NCBI GenBank assembly: GCA_002723015.1
Contig: PBNG01000002.1
Location: 9,206 to 26,017 of the forward strand
Length of the DNA stretch: 16,812 bases
Direction of reading: 5' to 3'
From: Roseibacillus sp.
GTDB lineage: Bacteria > Verrucomicrobiota > Verrucomicrobiae > Verrucomicrobiales > Akkermansiaceae
The translations under genes and the position numbers were made by a program. Shown here in pieces: positions 1 through 7,781 of the stretch. Numbering within the stretch: position 1 is the first letter of the stretch; each line of letters begins with the position of its first letter. Under the pieces are notes generated by a model. The model ran no database searches, was not told the DNA's origin, and worked only from the letters and a program-made list of their open reading frames with translations.

Positions 1-3000
1 AAGCGCTGCAGTATTTCAATACCCCAGAGATATATCTCGTTGATCTCTTTTTCCCGACCGCTCTGCTGGGCTAGTAATTCTCCCAATCGAATCAGTCCTC
101 TCCCCAATTGTCCGCCTGTTATGCGTGTTTGTTCACGCAACTCTTCCAACAAACCTGACAGGTCTCCCTCAAACCCAGCCAAGCTCTGTTGCAAATCCGC
201 CTCTCTCTGCGTCAGAAATTGCCCTAAGTGCTTCTGGCCAGAGACTGATACCTCTTTGAGTTGATCACTAAGGTCGCGAAAGAGGTGTTCTGCGGCACTC
301 TCTAAGCCATCTTTTTGTCCGGCGAAGGTCTGTTGTAGTTGCTCTCCAGTCGATGTAGTCAGTTGTTCCAAATCCTGGCGCAATCGCGCCACAAGCTCCC
401 CATGCAACTGGGTACTGGCTTCTTGCTGGTCCTTCAGCAAATCCCGTGTGCGAGTCTGGGCTTGCATTATCTCCTCTACTAGCGGCTGGGCGGCCTGCAA
501 AATCGCTTCCTGATGTGCCTGACCGAGCTGATCCAAGCGGCTAGCTAAATGTCCCAAATTGAGTTCTATACTCTCTTGGTGTTCTTTAACTTGATCATTT
601 AGTTGTCCCTGTAGCTCGTCGTTTATTGCCGCGATACTCGTCTCGAGTTGTTCTTGATGCTGATCTACGCGCGACTTTAAATCGCGCGCTTCTTCGTCTC
701 TAAGTTGCGCCGAACCCTTGCGAAATTCCTCTAGTTCAACCTCGAGTTGTGCTTGCCGGATGCTCAACTGGTCCCTAATCGACGTACTCAATTTGCCTAT
801 CACATCGTTTAGAGACTCTTGAGCAGCGCGGTCTCGATCTTTCAACTCTTGACTCAATAGTTCCAGTCGAGACGTTAACTCGGAACCGGCACCCTGCCCC
901 GCGGAAACCGCGGCCTCCAGATGCGATTCGAATATCGCACCCAATTCCGCAGAGGCCTTACGCGCTTCATCCAGACGTGAGGTGTCCCGATCTCTGATCA
1001 AACTACTCAGCTCAGCCATCATGTCGCTTAGAGACGCTTGGGAAGTGCGGTCTCGATCTACCAAATCCTGACTTAATAGCTCCAGTCGGGCTTTCAACTC
1101 CGAACTCACACCTTGCCCCGCAGAAATCGCGGCCTCTAACTGCGATGCGAACATCGCTCCTTGTTCCACTGATGCCTTACGCGTCTCATCCAGACGTGAG
1201 GCGTCCCGATCTCTGATCAAACTACTCAATTCGGCTACCGCATCGCGAAGCCATTCCTTGTGCGCACGATCTCGTTGTCCAAGCTCTTGACTCAACGACC
1301 CGAGCCAGACCGCTAACTCCTCACTAGAGCCTGTTCCCGCAGATACTGCTGCCTCTACACGCGAGGCTAACTCTGCCCGCTCATCTACCGATATCTCGCG
1401 CACTTCCTCTAAATGCGATGCTTCCCGATCCCGAATCAGTCCACTCAAATCGGTCATCGCCCCGCGCAACCATTCTTGGTGCGCGCGATCTCGCTCGCCA
1501 AGCTCCGGGCTTAGCGAGCCGAGTCGGACCCCCAACTCCTCCCCTACGCTTTTTCCGGCCGATACCACTACCTCCATATGGGTAGCCAATGCCTTCCGCT
1601 CGTCCGCTGAGGCCTGTCGCACTTCTTCAAGATGAACGATGTCCCGGTCCCTAATCAGTGCGTTCAACTCAGCCGCCACGCCTTGAAGCCCTTCCTGAAG
1701 CGTATGATCTCGATCGCCGAGCTCCTGACCCAACGATCCGAATCGGGCCGTCAACTCCTCTCCCAAACTCGATACCGCAGACACCGCTGCCTCCACACGT
1801 GCGGTTATCTGAGCCCGATCTTCCGCAGACGACGCAAGCACCTCTTTCAGGTGCTCCGCATCTCGGTCCCGAATCGACCCAGTCAGCAAAGCCACCAACC
1901 CACTCACAGCTTCTTCTTGCGTACGATCTCGGTCACTCAGCTCTTGACTCAACATCCCAAGACGGGCCGTTAGCTCCTCACCAACTCCGGCGACTGCAGA
2001 CATAACGGCATCCAGTCGGGACACAAATTGCACTGGGTCGTCTGCAGATAACTGGCGCACTTCTTCCAAATGCGAGGCATCCCGGTCCCGAATGCGCCCG
2101 CTCAGCAACGCGACCATACCGTTCAGCGATTCCTGTTGCGTCCGGTCGCGGTCTTCAAGCTCCCTTCTCAGCTCGGCAAAGCGATTTACCAATGCTTTGT
2201 CGGCGTCTTGTCTCCGATCGTCAATGACCTCTTCCAAACGTGCAACGAGCTGTTTTTGCACTTCGTGAGCTGGAACATTCATCTCTTCGCTATGCGTCGT
2301 ATTTTGGGCAATTTGTCGCAGCTCTCCCACTAACTCCCGCCGCGTCTTAGAGGTCTCGGCTTCGACGCGTGAGTCAATCGTCTCGACCTGAGTCCTAATT
2401 CGAGAATCTAAATCAGTACCAAGCGCTTGAATCTGCAGCCGGAGGTGGTTGACCCCTTGTTGCTGCGATTGTTGCGCTACCTCGACCGAGGATGCGAAAT
2501 CTTCTTCATGTCGTCGCAGCTGTTCTGAAAAGCTTTTACCCAGATGCTCAGCGTTTGTCGATACTTCTCTCAGTCGGGCCAAATGCTGATTTATTTCTCC
2601 CAGCGCCGAGCCGAAAATATCTACGTTGCCCTTCGTGATCGCCGCTTCCAGATCCTGCTGTAGTGCTCTGCTTTGTTCATCCAAGCGCTCTTGCCAGATA
2701 GTCTCTTCCGCCTCTTTTCTGCGGCGCTCCTCCAATTCGTTGGTTTCCAAGCCCGAACGCACCTGACCAAGGAGCGACAAAATCTGCGCCTCGAGATCGT
2801 CAACGCGTTTGATCACGGGTTCCAGATCTACAGGTTCTGCTTCTACTCGCTGGACGGGTTGAAGCTGATCCGCAGTCGAACCGATCAGGCCCGCAATCTG
2901 ATCTAAGCGCTTTTCCAGATTTTCCTTAATCTGACGCTGATTCGTTCGGTCTTCTTCTAGCTGAGACTCCAGCCTTACCAGAACTTCTTCCACACCCACC

Positions 3001-3068
3001 ATGCGCTCGTCTAGTTTATTGCTCTCTGTATTCTCAGAGTCATCAAACAACCGACGTATGATATTCAA
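1..3068 (-). CDS. Giant coiled-coil protein with six 73-residue tandem repeats (C-terminus outside window)
   Basis: The frame stays open for 1022 codons from a TTG start at 3068 to the left edge, so the C-terminus is missing. TTG is preferred because the product begins MNIIRRLFDD and AAGGGACGGG (3077-3086) precedes it; the first in-frame ATG would be residue 23. I see no signal peptide or membrane segment. Composition is rich in Glu, Gln, Arg, Leu and Ala with very few aromatics or prolines, typical of long alpha-helical coiled coils. Residues 1-326 are irregular coiled coil; residues 327-764 are six 73-residue repeats; residues 765-1022 are again irregular Gln/Glu-rich coiled coil. The gene starts 34 nt after the TssBC stop, so it is probably co-transcribed with the sheath gene. 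I recognise no family. A structural role near the sheath (scaffold, ruler or tether) is inferred from position and architecture only; a cytoskeletal or partitioning-type coiled coil is an alternative. Confidence 0.88.
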   Translation of the reverse strand, partial: MNIIRRLFDDSENTESNKLDERMVGVEEVLVRLESQLEEDRTNQRQIKENLEKRLDQIAGLIGSTADQLQPVQRVEAEPVDLEPVIKRVDDLEAQILSLLGQVRSGLETNELEERRRKEAEETIWQERLDEQSRALQQDLEAAITKGNVDIFGSALGEINQHLARLREVSTNAEHLGKSFSEQLRRHEEDFASSVEVAQQSQQQGVNHLRLQIQALGTDLDSRIRTQVETIDSRVEAETSKTRRELVGELRQIAQNTTHSEEMNVPAHEVQKQLVARLEEVIDDRRQDADKALVNRFAELRRELEDRDRTQQESLNGMVALLSGRIRDRDASHLEEVRQLSADDPVQFVSRLDAVMSAVAGVGEELTARLGMLSQELSDRDRTQEEAVSGLVALLTGSIRDRDAEHLKEVLASSAEDRAQITARVEAAVSAVSSLGEELTARFGSLGQELGDRDHTLQEGLQGVAAELNALIRDRDIVHLEEVRQASADERKALATHMEVVVSAGKSVGEELGVRLGSLSPELGERDRAHQEWLRGAMTDLSGLIRDREASHLEEVREISVDERAELASRVEAAVSAGTGSSEELAVWLGSLSQELGQRDRAHKEWLRDAVAELSSLIRDRDASRLDETRKASVEQGAMFASQLEAAISAGQGVSSELKARLELLSQDLVDRDRTSQASLSDMMAELSSLIRDRDTSRLDEARKASAELGAIFESHLEAAVSAGQGAGSELTSRLELLSQELKDRDRAAQESLNDVIGKLSTSIRDQLSIRQAQLEVELEEFRKGSAQLRDEEARDLKSRVDQHQEQLETSIAAINDELQGQLNDQVKEHQESIELNLGHLASRLDQLGQAHQEAILQAAQPLVEEIMQAQTRTRDLLKDQQEASTQLHGELVARLRQDLEQLTTSTGEQLQQTFAGQKDGLESAAEHLFRDLSDQLKEVSVSGQKHLGQFLTQREADLQQSLAGFEGDLSGLLEELREQTRITGGQLGRGLIRLGELLAQQSGREKEINEIYLWGIEILQR
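777..2090 (-). repeat. Six in-frame tandem 219-bp repeats (73 residues each)
   Basis: Six consecutive units occupy 1872-2090, 1653-1871, 1434-1652, 1215-1433, 996-1214 and 777-995, in transcription order. Each encodes exactly 73 residues with no insertion or deletion. Every unit opens with RDRD or RDRE, followed by a pattern like xSHLEEVR, then S(A/V)xExxA, a (V/L)EAAVSAG segment, EELxxRLxxLSQEL, a second DRDR, and a helical end close to AELSSLI. The last two units match at 49 of 73 residues and share long identical DNA stretches, which suggests recent duplication. A partial seventh copy (EDRDRTQQESLNGMVALLSG) precedes the first unit. Confidence 0.95.
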
Positions 3069-3076
3069 AATACTTA

Positions 3077-3086
3077 CCCGTCCCTT
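3077..3086 (-). promoter_or_regulatory. Ribosome binding site supporting the TTG start of the coiled-coil gene
   Basis: On the minus strand this reads AAGGGACGGG and ends 8 nt before the TTG at 3066-3068. It lies in the 34-nt gap after the TssBC stop codon. It is the only purine-rich stretch near the start and is the main reason for choosing TTG over the ATG at residue 23. Confidence 0.5.
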
Positions 3087-3102
3087 CAATCGTTTGCTAT
3101 AC

Positions 3103-5043
3103 TTAGCGCGCCAACTCCAACTCCATACCCAACCCAATCTCCTGCCCCAATACGTGGACCGGTACTTTCAGATGTACTTCCACACGGTAAAAGCTCGGTC
3201 GCTCCTGGTCTATCTTCGCCTCGACCTGCACCGCGCCTGCTGGCAACTCGCCATTGCCGATCTTAAGCACAGCCTCGAGGCGACTCGTTAATTCGCGCGC
3301 TACCTGCTCCACGTCTAAAGCTCCTGCTATCTCATTCTTGAAACGGAGAAGGTAGTTGGTCAGATGAGTAAAAAAAATCTGGCAAGGCAGAGTTGATTGC
3401 AGGCGAGCAGCAGCGCTCATCTCATCGTCCTCATATACTCCTGGCTTATACACAGTGGGCGCAAATGTCAGATGGGCAAGGTCTTGGTTTGGCCGACAGC
3501 CCAAAACTGCAAATCCTGCTTCGTAGAATTCACCCTGCTTAGACTGGGGCAAAATCACCTCAAGCGGAACCCGCGCTTCTCCCCCTGGACCCGGATACCG
3601 CCAGAGTGGCAAATCTGCTAACCGACCGCCATCTTTTACTCCGGCCATACGGGTCGCCCATCCGGTCTCGGCAAAGCTGCGGGCCATGTTGACTCCTACT
3701 GCCAATGCACCATTAGCCCATAGCAGACCCACTGCGTCCGAGACTGCTGGCCGATCGTCAACTACTTCGAGAAAATCAAAGCGCCGAACGCGATTATCGG
3801 GACCATACGGAAAGCGCAGTAAGAAGCGCGGCAAGACCAACGCCAAAAAGTTAGACTCTGGGTTATCGCGCAAACCATTCCAGTTGATATAGCGATCTTC
3901 TTTCATATGCTGGTTCAACAGCGGTAGTTTAGTCAGCTCTGCAGCCACCTGACGAGCAAAGAATCCTGGTCCTACTCCGGCTATGAACAAGATCTGCAGG
4001 CGGCTCGCCGTCTCGGCTAAATCACGCAACTGCTCTACATCAGACCCGCTGTTGTCGAACTCAAAATCGGCAATAATAGCCGAATAGGGTGCGTCCAGTA
4101 GTTCCTGTACGGTACCACTGAAACTGGCCATCAGGACCTGGTGATAGAGTCCCGGACCCAGCTGGTCTTGGCTCAGCGGCAACACGCTGAGACGGATATT
4201 GCGACGGAAGTCCAATCGATCTACCAGGAATTTGAGCCCCCGCCAAGCTGCTTCCAGGGCCTGGACTTGCGGGTGGTGCAAGAGCACGCTCAACTGGCGG
4301 CTAAGCATCTGATCCAGTTCCTCGACCAGCTGTTTGGCCAGGTCTCGGGGTAACGGCATTTGCGCGGTGCTCAGTCCCGAATCAACTGCTGTGAGCAAGA
4401 GGTCAACCAAGGGGGAACCACCCTCCCGCTCTGCTGGCACGCTTGCCTCCGGAGTGTCCTGCTTACCTCCCAGATCCACTAGGTCGAGCAGAGAGTCGAT
4501 CCTATCCCCAGCACTCGTCTCCTCGGTAGCCGGCGGTGTTTCAGGCGCTTTCTGCAGGCTTAGCGCGATACGGTCGGCCCAAGAGCCGGCTACCCCAGAG
4601 GAAGCTAGTCTCTCTTTAAACTGATCGGCGGCGATATCCCCCTGCTGTAATTGATGCACCAAGGTGCGGACCTGCACCAACCCCGCAATAGCAGGTATCT
4701 GGTCGGCAAGCTGCTCGGGATGAAAATCTGCCAGCTGTGCAAACCGCAACTCCAGTTCCAGCTCGGGCTGTCCTTCATCGATCAGGTTGGGTACCTCGAT
4801 CCCCAAACAAGGCGCCAATTCTTGCATAAACCCGGCAAAACTGTTCTTATCGACCGAAAGCGCATGAGCCGAACCCTCCCAGTCTGGGATCGCTTTCGCC
4901 TGAGGATCGAGATCACTAAGCAACAAGAGGTGGAAAGGCAGCTGCAATAGCGACGGCGTACCCTCTTCAACACCGTTTCCGATCTCTACACCTTCAACCT
5001 CGGAAACCTGCTCTATACCATTTTCACCCGTTTCGTCACCCAT
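3103..5043 (-). CDS. TssB-TssC fusion: T6SS contractile sheath protein
   Basis: This 646-residue protein joins both sheath subunits, normally two genes (TssB about 165 residues, TssC about 490). Residues 1-30 are an acidic leader. Residues 33-135 match TssB/VipA: LPFHLLLLSDL, then DKNSF, a hydrophobic strand ELELELRF, and the DFHPEQL...LVQVRTLVHQL segment. Residues 165-215 are an acidic, Pro/Ser/Thr-rich linker. Residues 220-646 match TssC/VipB: HHPQVQALEAAWRGLKFLVD (256-275), ADFEFD (335-340), PRFLLRFPYG (405-414), and the final beta-strand region. In the family these subunits polymerise in the cytoplasm into the sheath around the Hcp tube and contract to fire it. The start is ATG with TAGGA a few bases upstream. 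The gene lies 86 bp after the DUF2169 gene and directly before the coiled-coil gene. A single polypeptide fixes a 1:1 subunit ratio. Confidence 0.93.
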   Translation of the reverse strand: MGDETGENGIEQVSEVEGVEIGNGVEEGTPSLLQLPFHLLLLSDLDPQAKAIPDWEGSAHALSVDKNSFAGFMQELAPCLGIEVPNLIDEGQPELELELRFAQLADFHPEQLADQIPAIAGLVQVRTLVHQLQQGDIAADQFKERLASSGVAGSWADRIALSLQKAPETPPATEETSAGDRIDSLLDLVDLGGKQDTPEASVPAEREGGSPLVDLLLTAVDSGLSTAQMPLPRDLAKQLVEELDQMLSRQLSVLLHHPQVQALEAAWRGLKFLVDRLDFRRNIRLSVLPLSQDQLGPGLYHQVLMASFSGTVQELLDAPYSAIIADFEFDNSGSDVEQLRDLAETASRLQILFIAGVGPGFFARQVAAELTKLPLLNQHMKEDRYINWNGLRDNPESNFLALVLPRFLLRFPYGPDNRVRRFDFLEVVDDRPAVSDAVGLLWANGALAVGVNMARSFAETGWATRMAGVKDGGRLADLPLWRYPGPGGEARVPLEVILPQSKQGEFYEAGFAVLGCRPNQDLAHLTFAPTVYKPGVYEDDEMSAAARLQSTLPCQIFFTHLTNYLLRFKNEIAGALDVEQVARELTSRLEAVLKIGNGELPAGAVQVEAKIDQERPSFYRVEVHLKVPVHVLGQEIGLGMELELAR

Positions 5044-5090
5044 GTCTGGTCCTATAACCTATTAATAACGTCTCTGCGTCCTAATCGGCT

Positions 5091-5104
5091 GAGTTGCGCA
5101 ACTC
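5091..5104. repeat. 14-bp perfect palindrome upstream of the sheath gene
   Basis: GAGTTGCGCAACTC is a perfect inverted repeat with no loop, in the 86-bp spacer between the DUF2169 gene and the TssBC fusion. No T-run follows on the minus strand, so it is not an intrinsic terminator. It could be a regulator binding site or chance. Confidence 0.4.
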
Positions 5105-5129
5105 CTGCCTGGCATGGTGTCTCGCAGCC

Positions 5130-6311
5130 TCAAAGAAAACTTGATTCGATCTGGATACTGTGGATCTCCACGATACTCTCTTGCATCTGTTCTGTCTCGG
5201 GGTCTGTGCGCAGCCCTCCACGCAAGGGATAGAGCCCGCGCCACACCTGGTAAAAAACTCCTTCATCCGGCACAAAGACCAGCGTATCCAGCTCCATCTC
5301 GACCGGGACGGGATCCGTCGGCCGATCATAAAACATCTTCATCGGATCGATCGTCGGCATAGGACCCACAGGATTTTCTATGTAAGCCTCTATCTTGGCC
5401 CCTTCCTGCTTCTCTATTTCTTCAATCGGTGGCATCGGGTCCCTGAATTTGTTAAAAACCAGCGTCGGGCGCACTCCCGGCAGTCGGAATTTGATATGAC
5501 CACCGCCGGGAGTGAGATTGTGTAACTCCACCACTTCGTCGCCGCGCAAATACGCGGGATAAATGAGATCCGGATGAGCACCGTTGTTGTAGTTCAGGCT
5601 AAAATCTTCCGGGAGGTCCGGCGAACGCTCGTCACGCCACTGCTCGTCATAGGTGCCAGCATATTGTGCTCGCGGTTGTGATCCCCGGGCGTAAAAGCCG
5701 AAACAGGCCGGTTTAGGACGCGACGCCCACGAACTGATCAAATCCGAAGGATCTTCCAGGTTGGGCAATGCCGTTTCGTCGGCTGAGTCGGGATGACGGG
5801 CGCCAATAATGCCAGTACCCTGAAAATTCTCCGGACTGAAGTCGCCCCCCTTGTGGTCCATGCCACCGAAGGCCCTATCGTAGGTCAACGGCATCTGCAC
5901 AAAAGATGCGGGTGTACTCATGATCGGCTCCAGTTTCAAGCGCGAGGGATAATGCCACTGCCGATCCCCGAATACTTTGATCTTTTTTCCGACCTCACCC
6001 ACCTGCATCGAAACATCCAGCTCTGCTACGGGTTTGCCCTCCGGCGCATGAGCCGAGCCTACCAGGGCAATGTCCGAGCGCGGCTTGAAAAGAACCAGGT
6101 CTGACTCGAATTTCACCGGACCCGTAATCGAGTCATCATATTCATCACTGCCAAAGAAAGGCAGCTGCTCAGACGCCACTTCAATTTTCTCTGTTTCACT
6201 TGCAGGCAACGAAAAGGTAGCCTTAACCACCTGGGTATAAAAATACTGCCCGTCGGGCTTTGCACCGATCATCCGCCCATCGCTGAAGGGTGTGTTGTTT
6301 ACCGTTTCCAT
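5130..6311 (-). CDS. DUF2169 protein, probable T6SS effector-loading adaptor
   Basis: The 393-residue product fits the DUF2169 family along its length. Family-like features are VVKATFSL near residue 28, a KPRSDIALVG stretch near 76-85, the GDRQW motif at 115-119, and YDRAFGGMD at 144-152 followed by the usual Gly/Asn-rich NFQGTGI. The protein looks cytoplasmic. DUF2169 proteins are known as T6SS adaptors that help place effectors on PAAR/VgrG tips (for example beside Agrobacterium Tde2). Here it follows the pentapeptide gene by 1 nt (stop TGA, one A, then ATG), which implies translational coupling. A strong GGAGGAGGAGGAA ribosome site lies inside the end of the upstream gene. The natural client is the Rhs protein via the neighbouring PAAR-like protein; that pairing is inferred from gene order. 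Confidence 0.88.
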   Translation of the reverse strand: METVNNTPFSDGRMIGAKPDGQYFYTQVVKATFSLPASETEKIEVASEQLPFFGSDEYDDSITGPVKFESDLVLFKPRSDIALVGSAHAPEGKPVAELDVSMQVGEVGKKIKVFGDRQWHYPSRLKLEPIMSTPASFVQMPLTYDRAFGGMDHKGGDFSPENFQGTGIIGARHPDSADETALPNLEDPSDLISSWASRPKPACFGFYARGSQPRAQYAGTYDEQWRDERSPDLPEDFSLNYNNGAHPDLIYPAYLRGDEVVELHNLTPGGGHIKFRLPGVRPTLVFNKFRDPMPPIEEIEKQEGAKIEAYIENPVGPMPTIDPMKMFYDRPTDPVPVEMELDTLVFVPDEGVFYQVWRGLYPLRGGLRTDPETEQMQESIVEIHSIQIESSFL

Positions 6312-6312
6312 T

Positions 6313-7395
6313 TCAGCTGGCTACTTCCTCCTCCTCCGGAACGGTCAGCAGTTGTTGGCGCTCTTCCGGCGTCGCCGCGATACGGTACAGTGGCTGTGGT
6401 TCCACAACGGGTGGCTGTGCCTCCTCGGGTCCATAGACCACATCGACCTGCACCGGGAATAAGGCCTGGTCGGTATCGCAGCCTTCCATACTGAAACCGT
6501 CCATCTCCGCCCAGGTGAAATCTACCCCCAGAAACTTAGAGTATTCGGCCCGGCTACCATCGAGACTCGCCCCGACAAATACGGAGAATTCACAGTTAGT
6601 CCTCTTCATCTCAACGCTCCGCACGTCGGCGAATTCGAAGGTAGCGTAGTCAGCCACCATTGCTTCCATCGTAGCCCGAGTTAGCGAAGCTCTCTCAAAA
6701 GCCGCGGTCGAAGCCTGCGCACCCGTGAAGTCACAATCTGAAAAATCGGCCAAGCGGGCGTGGGTAGCACCCATTGTAGCCTCTCGGAAAACGGCCCCCG
6801 GTGCGGTGGTGTCCCGCATGATGGCCATAGTCAGATCAGCCCTGGTAAAATCCGCTTCACAGAGATTGGCCTGGCTCAAAACGGTGGCCTTTAGAGCCGC
6901 GTCGGTGAACCGCGCCCGGGCCAGGTGAGCCTCAAGAAACACGCAGGTATCGATCTTAGCACCGGTAAAATCAACAGCCGGTGCCACCGCTCCCTGCAAC
7001 ACACAGGTATTGAGCGTCGCTTCGCGAAAACTAGCACCTCGCAGATCGGTTCCAAAGACCACGCCATCCATGAGGGCCTGATCAAAGACGACCGATCGCA
7101 TCCTCGCCTCCTGCAAGACGGTATTTTCCATGATCGCACCGCGAAAATCTGCCCCCTCGAGGTCGGCGTTGATCAGGATGGTCCCTGAGAGCGTAGCCCC
7201 TCGCAGATCGGCCTCTTTCAGGTTGGCTTTCTGCATATTAGCACTGGTCAAGTCGGCCTCGCGCAGATCCGCACCCGACAGATTCGCACTGTCCAACTGC
7301 GCATCAACCAGTTGCCTGCCACTCAAGTCGGCGTCAGCCAGATCCATACCCGGCTTGTAATCGGCCGGGTCCATGATCGGTGTTCGCTCGCGCAT
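6313..7395 (-). CDS. Pentapeptide-repeat protein of the T6SS effector module
   Basis: The 360-residue protein is built of A(D/N)LxX pentapeptides, clearest at residues 18-85 (DLADADLSG, SANLSGADLREADL, GADFRGA) and continuing, more degenerate, to about 300. Such repeats fold into a right-handed square beta-helix. The final 60 residues are a Pro/Glu-rich tail ending in an acidic EEEE run. Genes for pentapeptide proteins often sit beside DUF2169 genes in T6SS islands, and the two domains also occur fused. The function is not established: adaptor scaffold is most likely; immunity by DNA mimicry, as in Qnr/MfpA pentapeptide proteins, is only a possibility. The start ATG at 7395 lies 9 nt after the PAAR stop and has no clear ribosome site; the in-frame ATG at 7374 is an alternative. 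Translational coupling from the PAAR gene is likely. Confidence 0.9.
   Translation of the reverse strand: MRERTPIMDPADYKPGMDLADADLSGRQLVDAQLDSANLSGADLREADLTSANMQKANLKEADLRGATLSGTILINADLEGADFRGAIMENTVLQEARMRSVVFDQALMDGVVFGTDLRGASFREATLNTCVLQGAVAPAVDFTGAKIDTCVFLEAHLARARFTDAALKATVLSQANLCEADFTRADLTMAIMRDTTAPGAVFREATMGATHARLADFSDCDFTGAQASTAAFERASLTRATMEAMVADYATFEFADVRSVEMKRTNCEFSVFVGASLDGSRAEYSKFLGVDFTWAEMDGFSMEGCDTDQALFPVQVDVVYGPEEAQPPVVEPQPLYRIAATPEERQQLLTVPEEEEVAS
6325..6337 (-). promoter_or_regulatory. Strong ribosome binding site inside the end of the pentapeptide gene
   Basis: The minus strand reads GGAGGAGGAGGAA here, encoding the Glu run near the end of the pentapeptide protein and lying 13 nt before the DUF2169 ATG. 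It ties translation of the two genes together and supports the chosen ATG at 6311. Confidence 0.6.
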
Positions 7396-7404
7396 ATGGA
7401 TCGA

Positions 7405-7734
7405 CTAGATCGCTCCTGGCGGCATCAGGGTGCCTACTAGATGCGGCGTTCCGGGCCCTGCCGGCGGCGGCGCGTTAGGAATCGGGCAGTTGTCCATTGA
7501 CCCCACCGGCCAGGACGGCCTGCCCCCCAACAAAATTGTGGGGTACGGCACACCCAACGTGACCGGGCCATGACTCTGGTTGGCCGTCAATGTCCCCACA
7601 GGCCGAAACTTCATCAGGATATTAGGCACGCCCATTATCACCGGATCGGGAGGTGGCAAGGGTATCAGAGCCCCCGGTTCCAGCGACATGTCTCCCAAAC
7701 ATCCTGCTGGCCTTCCGCCGTGCAATATAGGCAT
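7405..7734 (-). CDS. PAAR-like (DUF4150-type) spike tip protein
   Basis: This 109-residue, Gly/Pro-rich protein has the PAAR-like layout: a start of GGRPAGCLGDM, a PPPDPVIMGVPNILM segment, a central HGPVTLGVPYPTILLGG block, and a Cys/Pro-rich end. In the family these small cone-shaped proteins sharpen the VgrG tip and attach cargo. Many Rhs effectors carry PAAR at their N-terminus, but this Rhs does not, so the PAAR role is supplied by a separate gene. The ATG at 7734 is preceded by AGAAAGGA at a suitable distance. The gene lies 47 nt after the Rhs stop and 9 nt before the pentapeptide gene, so all three are probably one transcript. I am confident of the PAAR-like class and less sure of the exact subfamily. 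Confidence 0.85.
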   Translation of the reverse strand: MPILHGGRPAGCLGDMSLEPGALIPLPPPDPVIMGVPNILMKFRPVGTLTANQSHGPVTLGVPYPTILLGGRPSWPVGSMDNCPIPNAPPPAGPGTPHLVGTLMPPGAI

Positions 7735-7781
7735 CTTTAGTTTTTCCTTTCTGTCGACCTATTATCGACCCGATCAGCTGT

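Noticed and set aside
777..2090. Regular repeats that might suggest a CRISPR array
   Set aside because: The units are contiguous 219-bp in-frame coding repeats with no spacers or short identical direct repeats.
7735..7781. Search for an immunity gene directly after the Rhs gene
   Set aside because: Only 47 nt lie between the Rhs stop and the PAAR start, filled by the PAAR ribosome site, so no gene fits.
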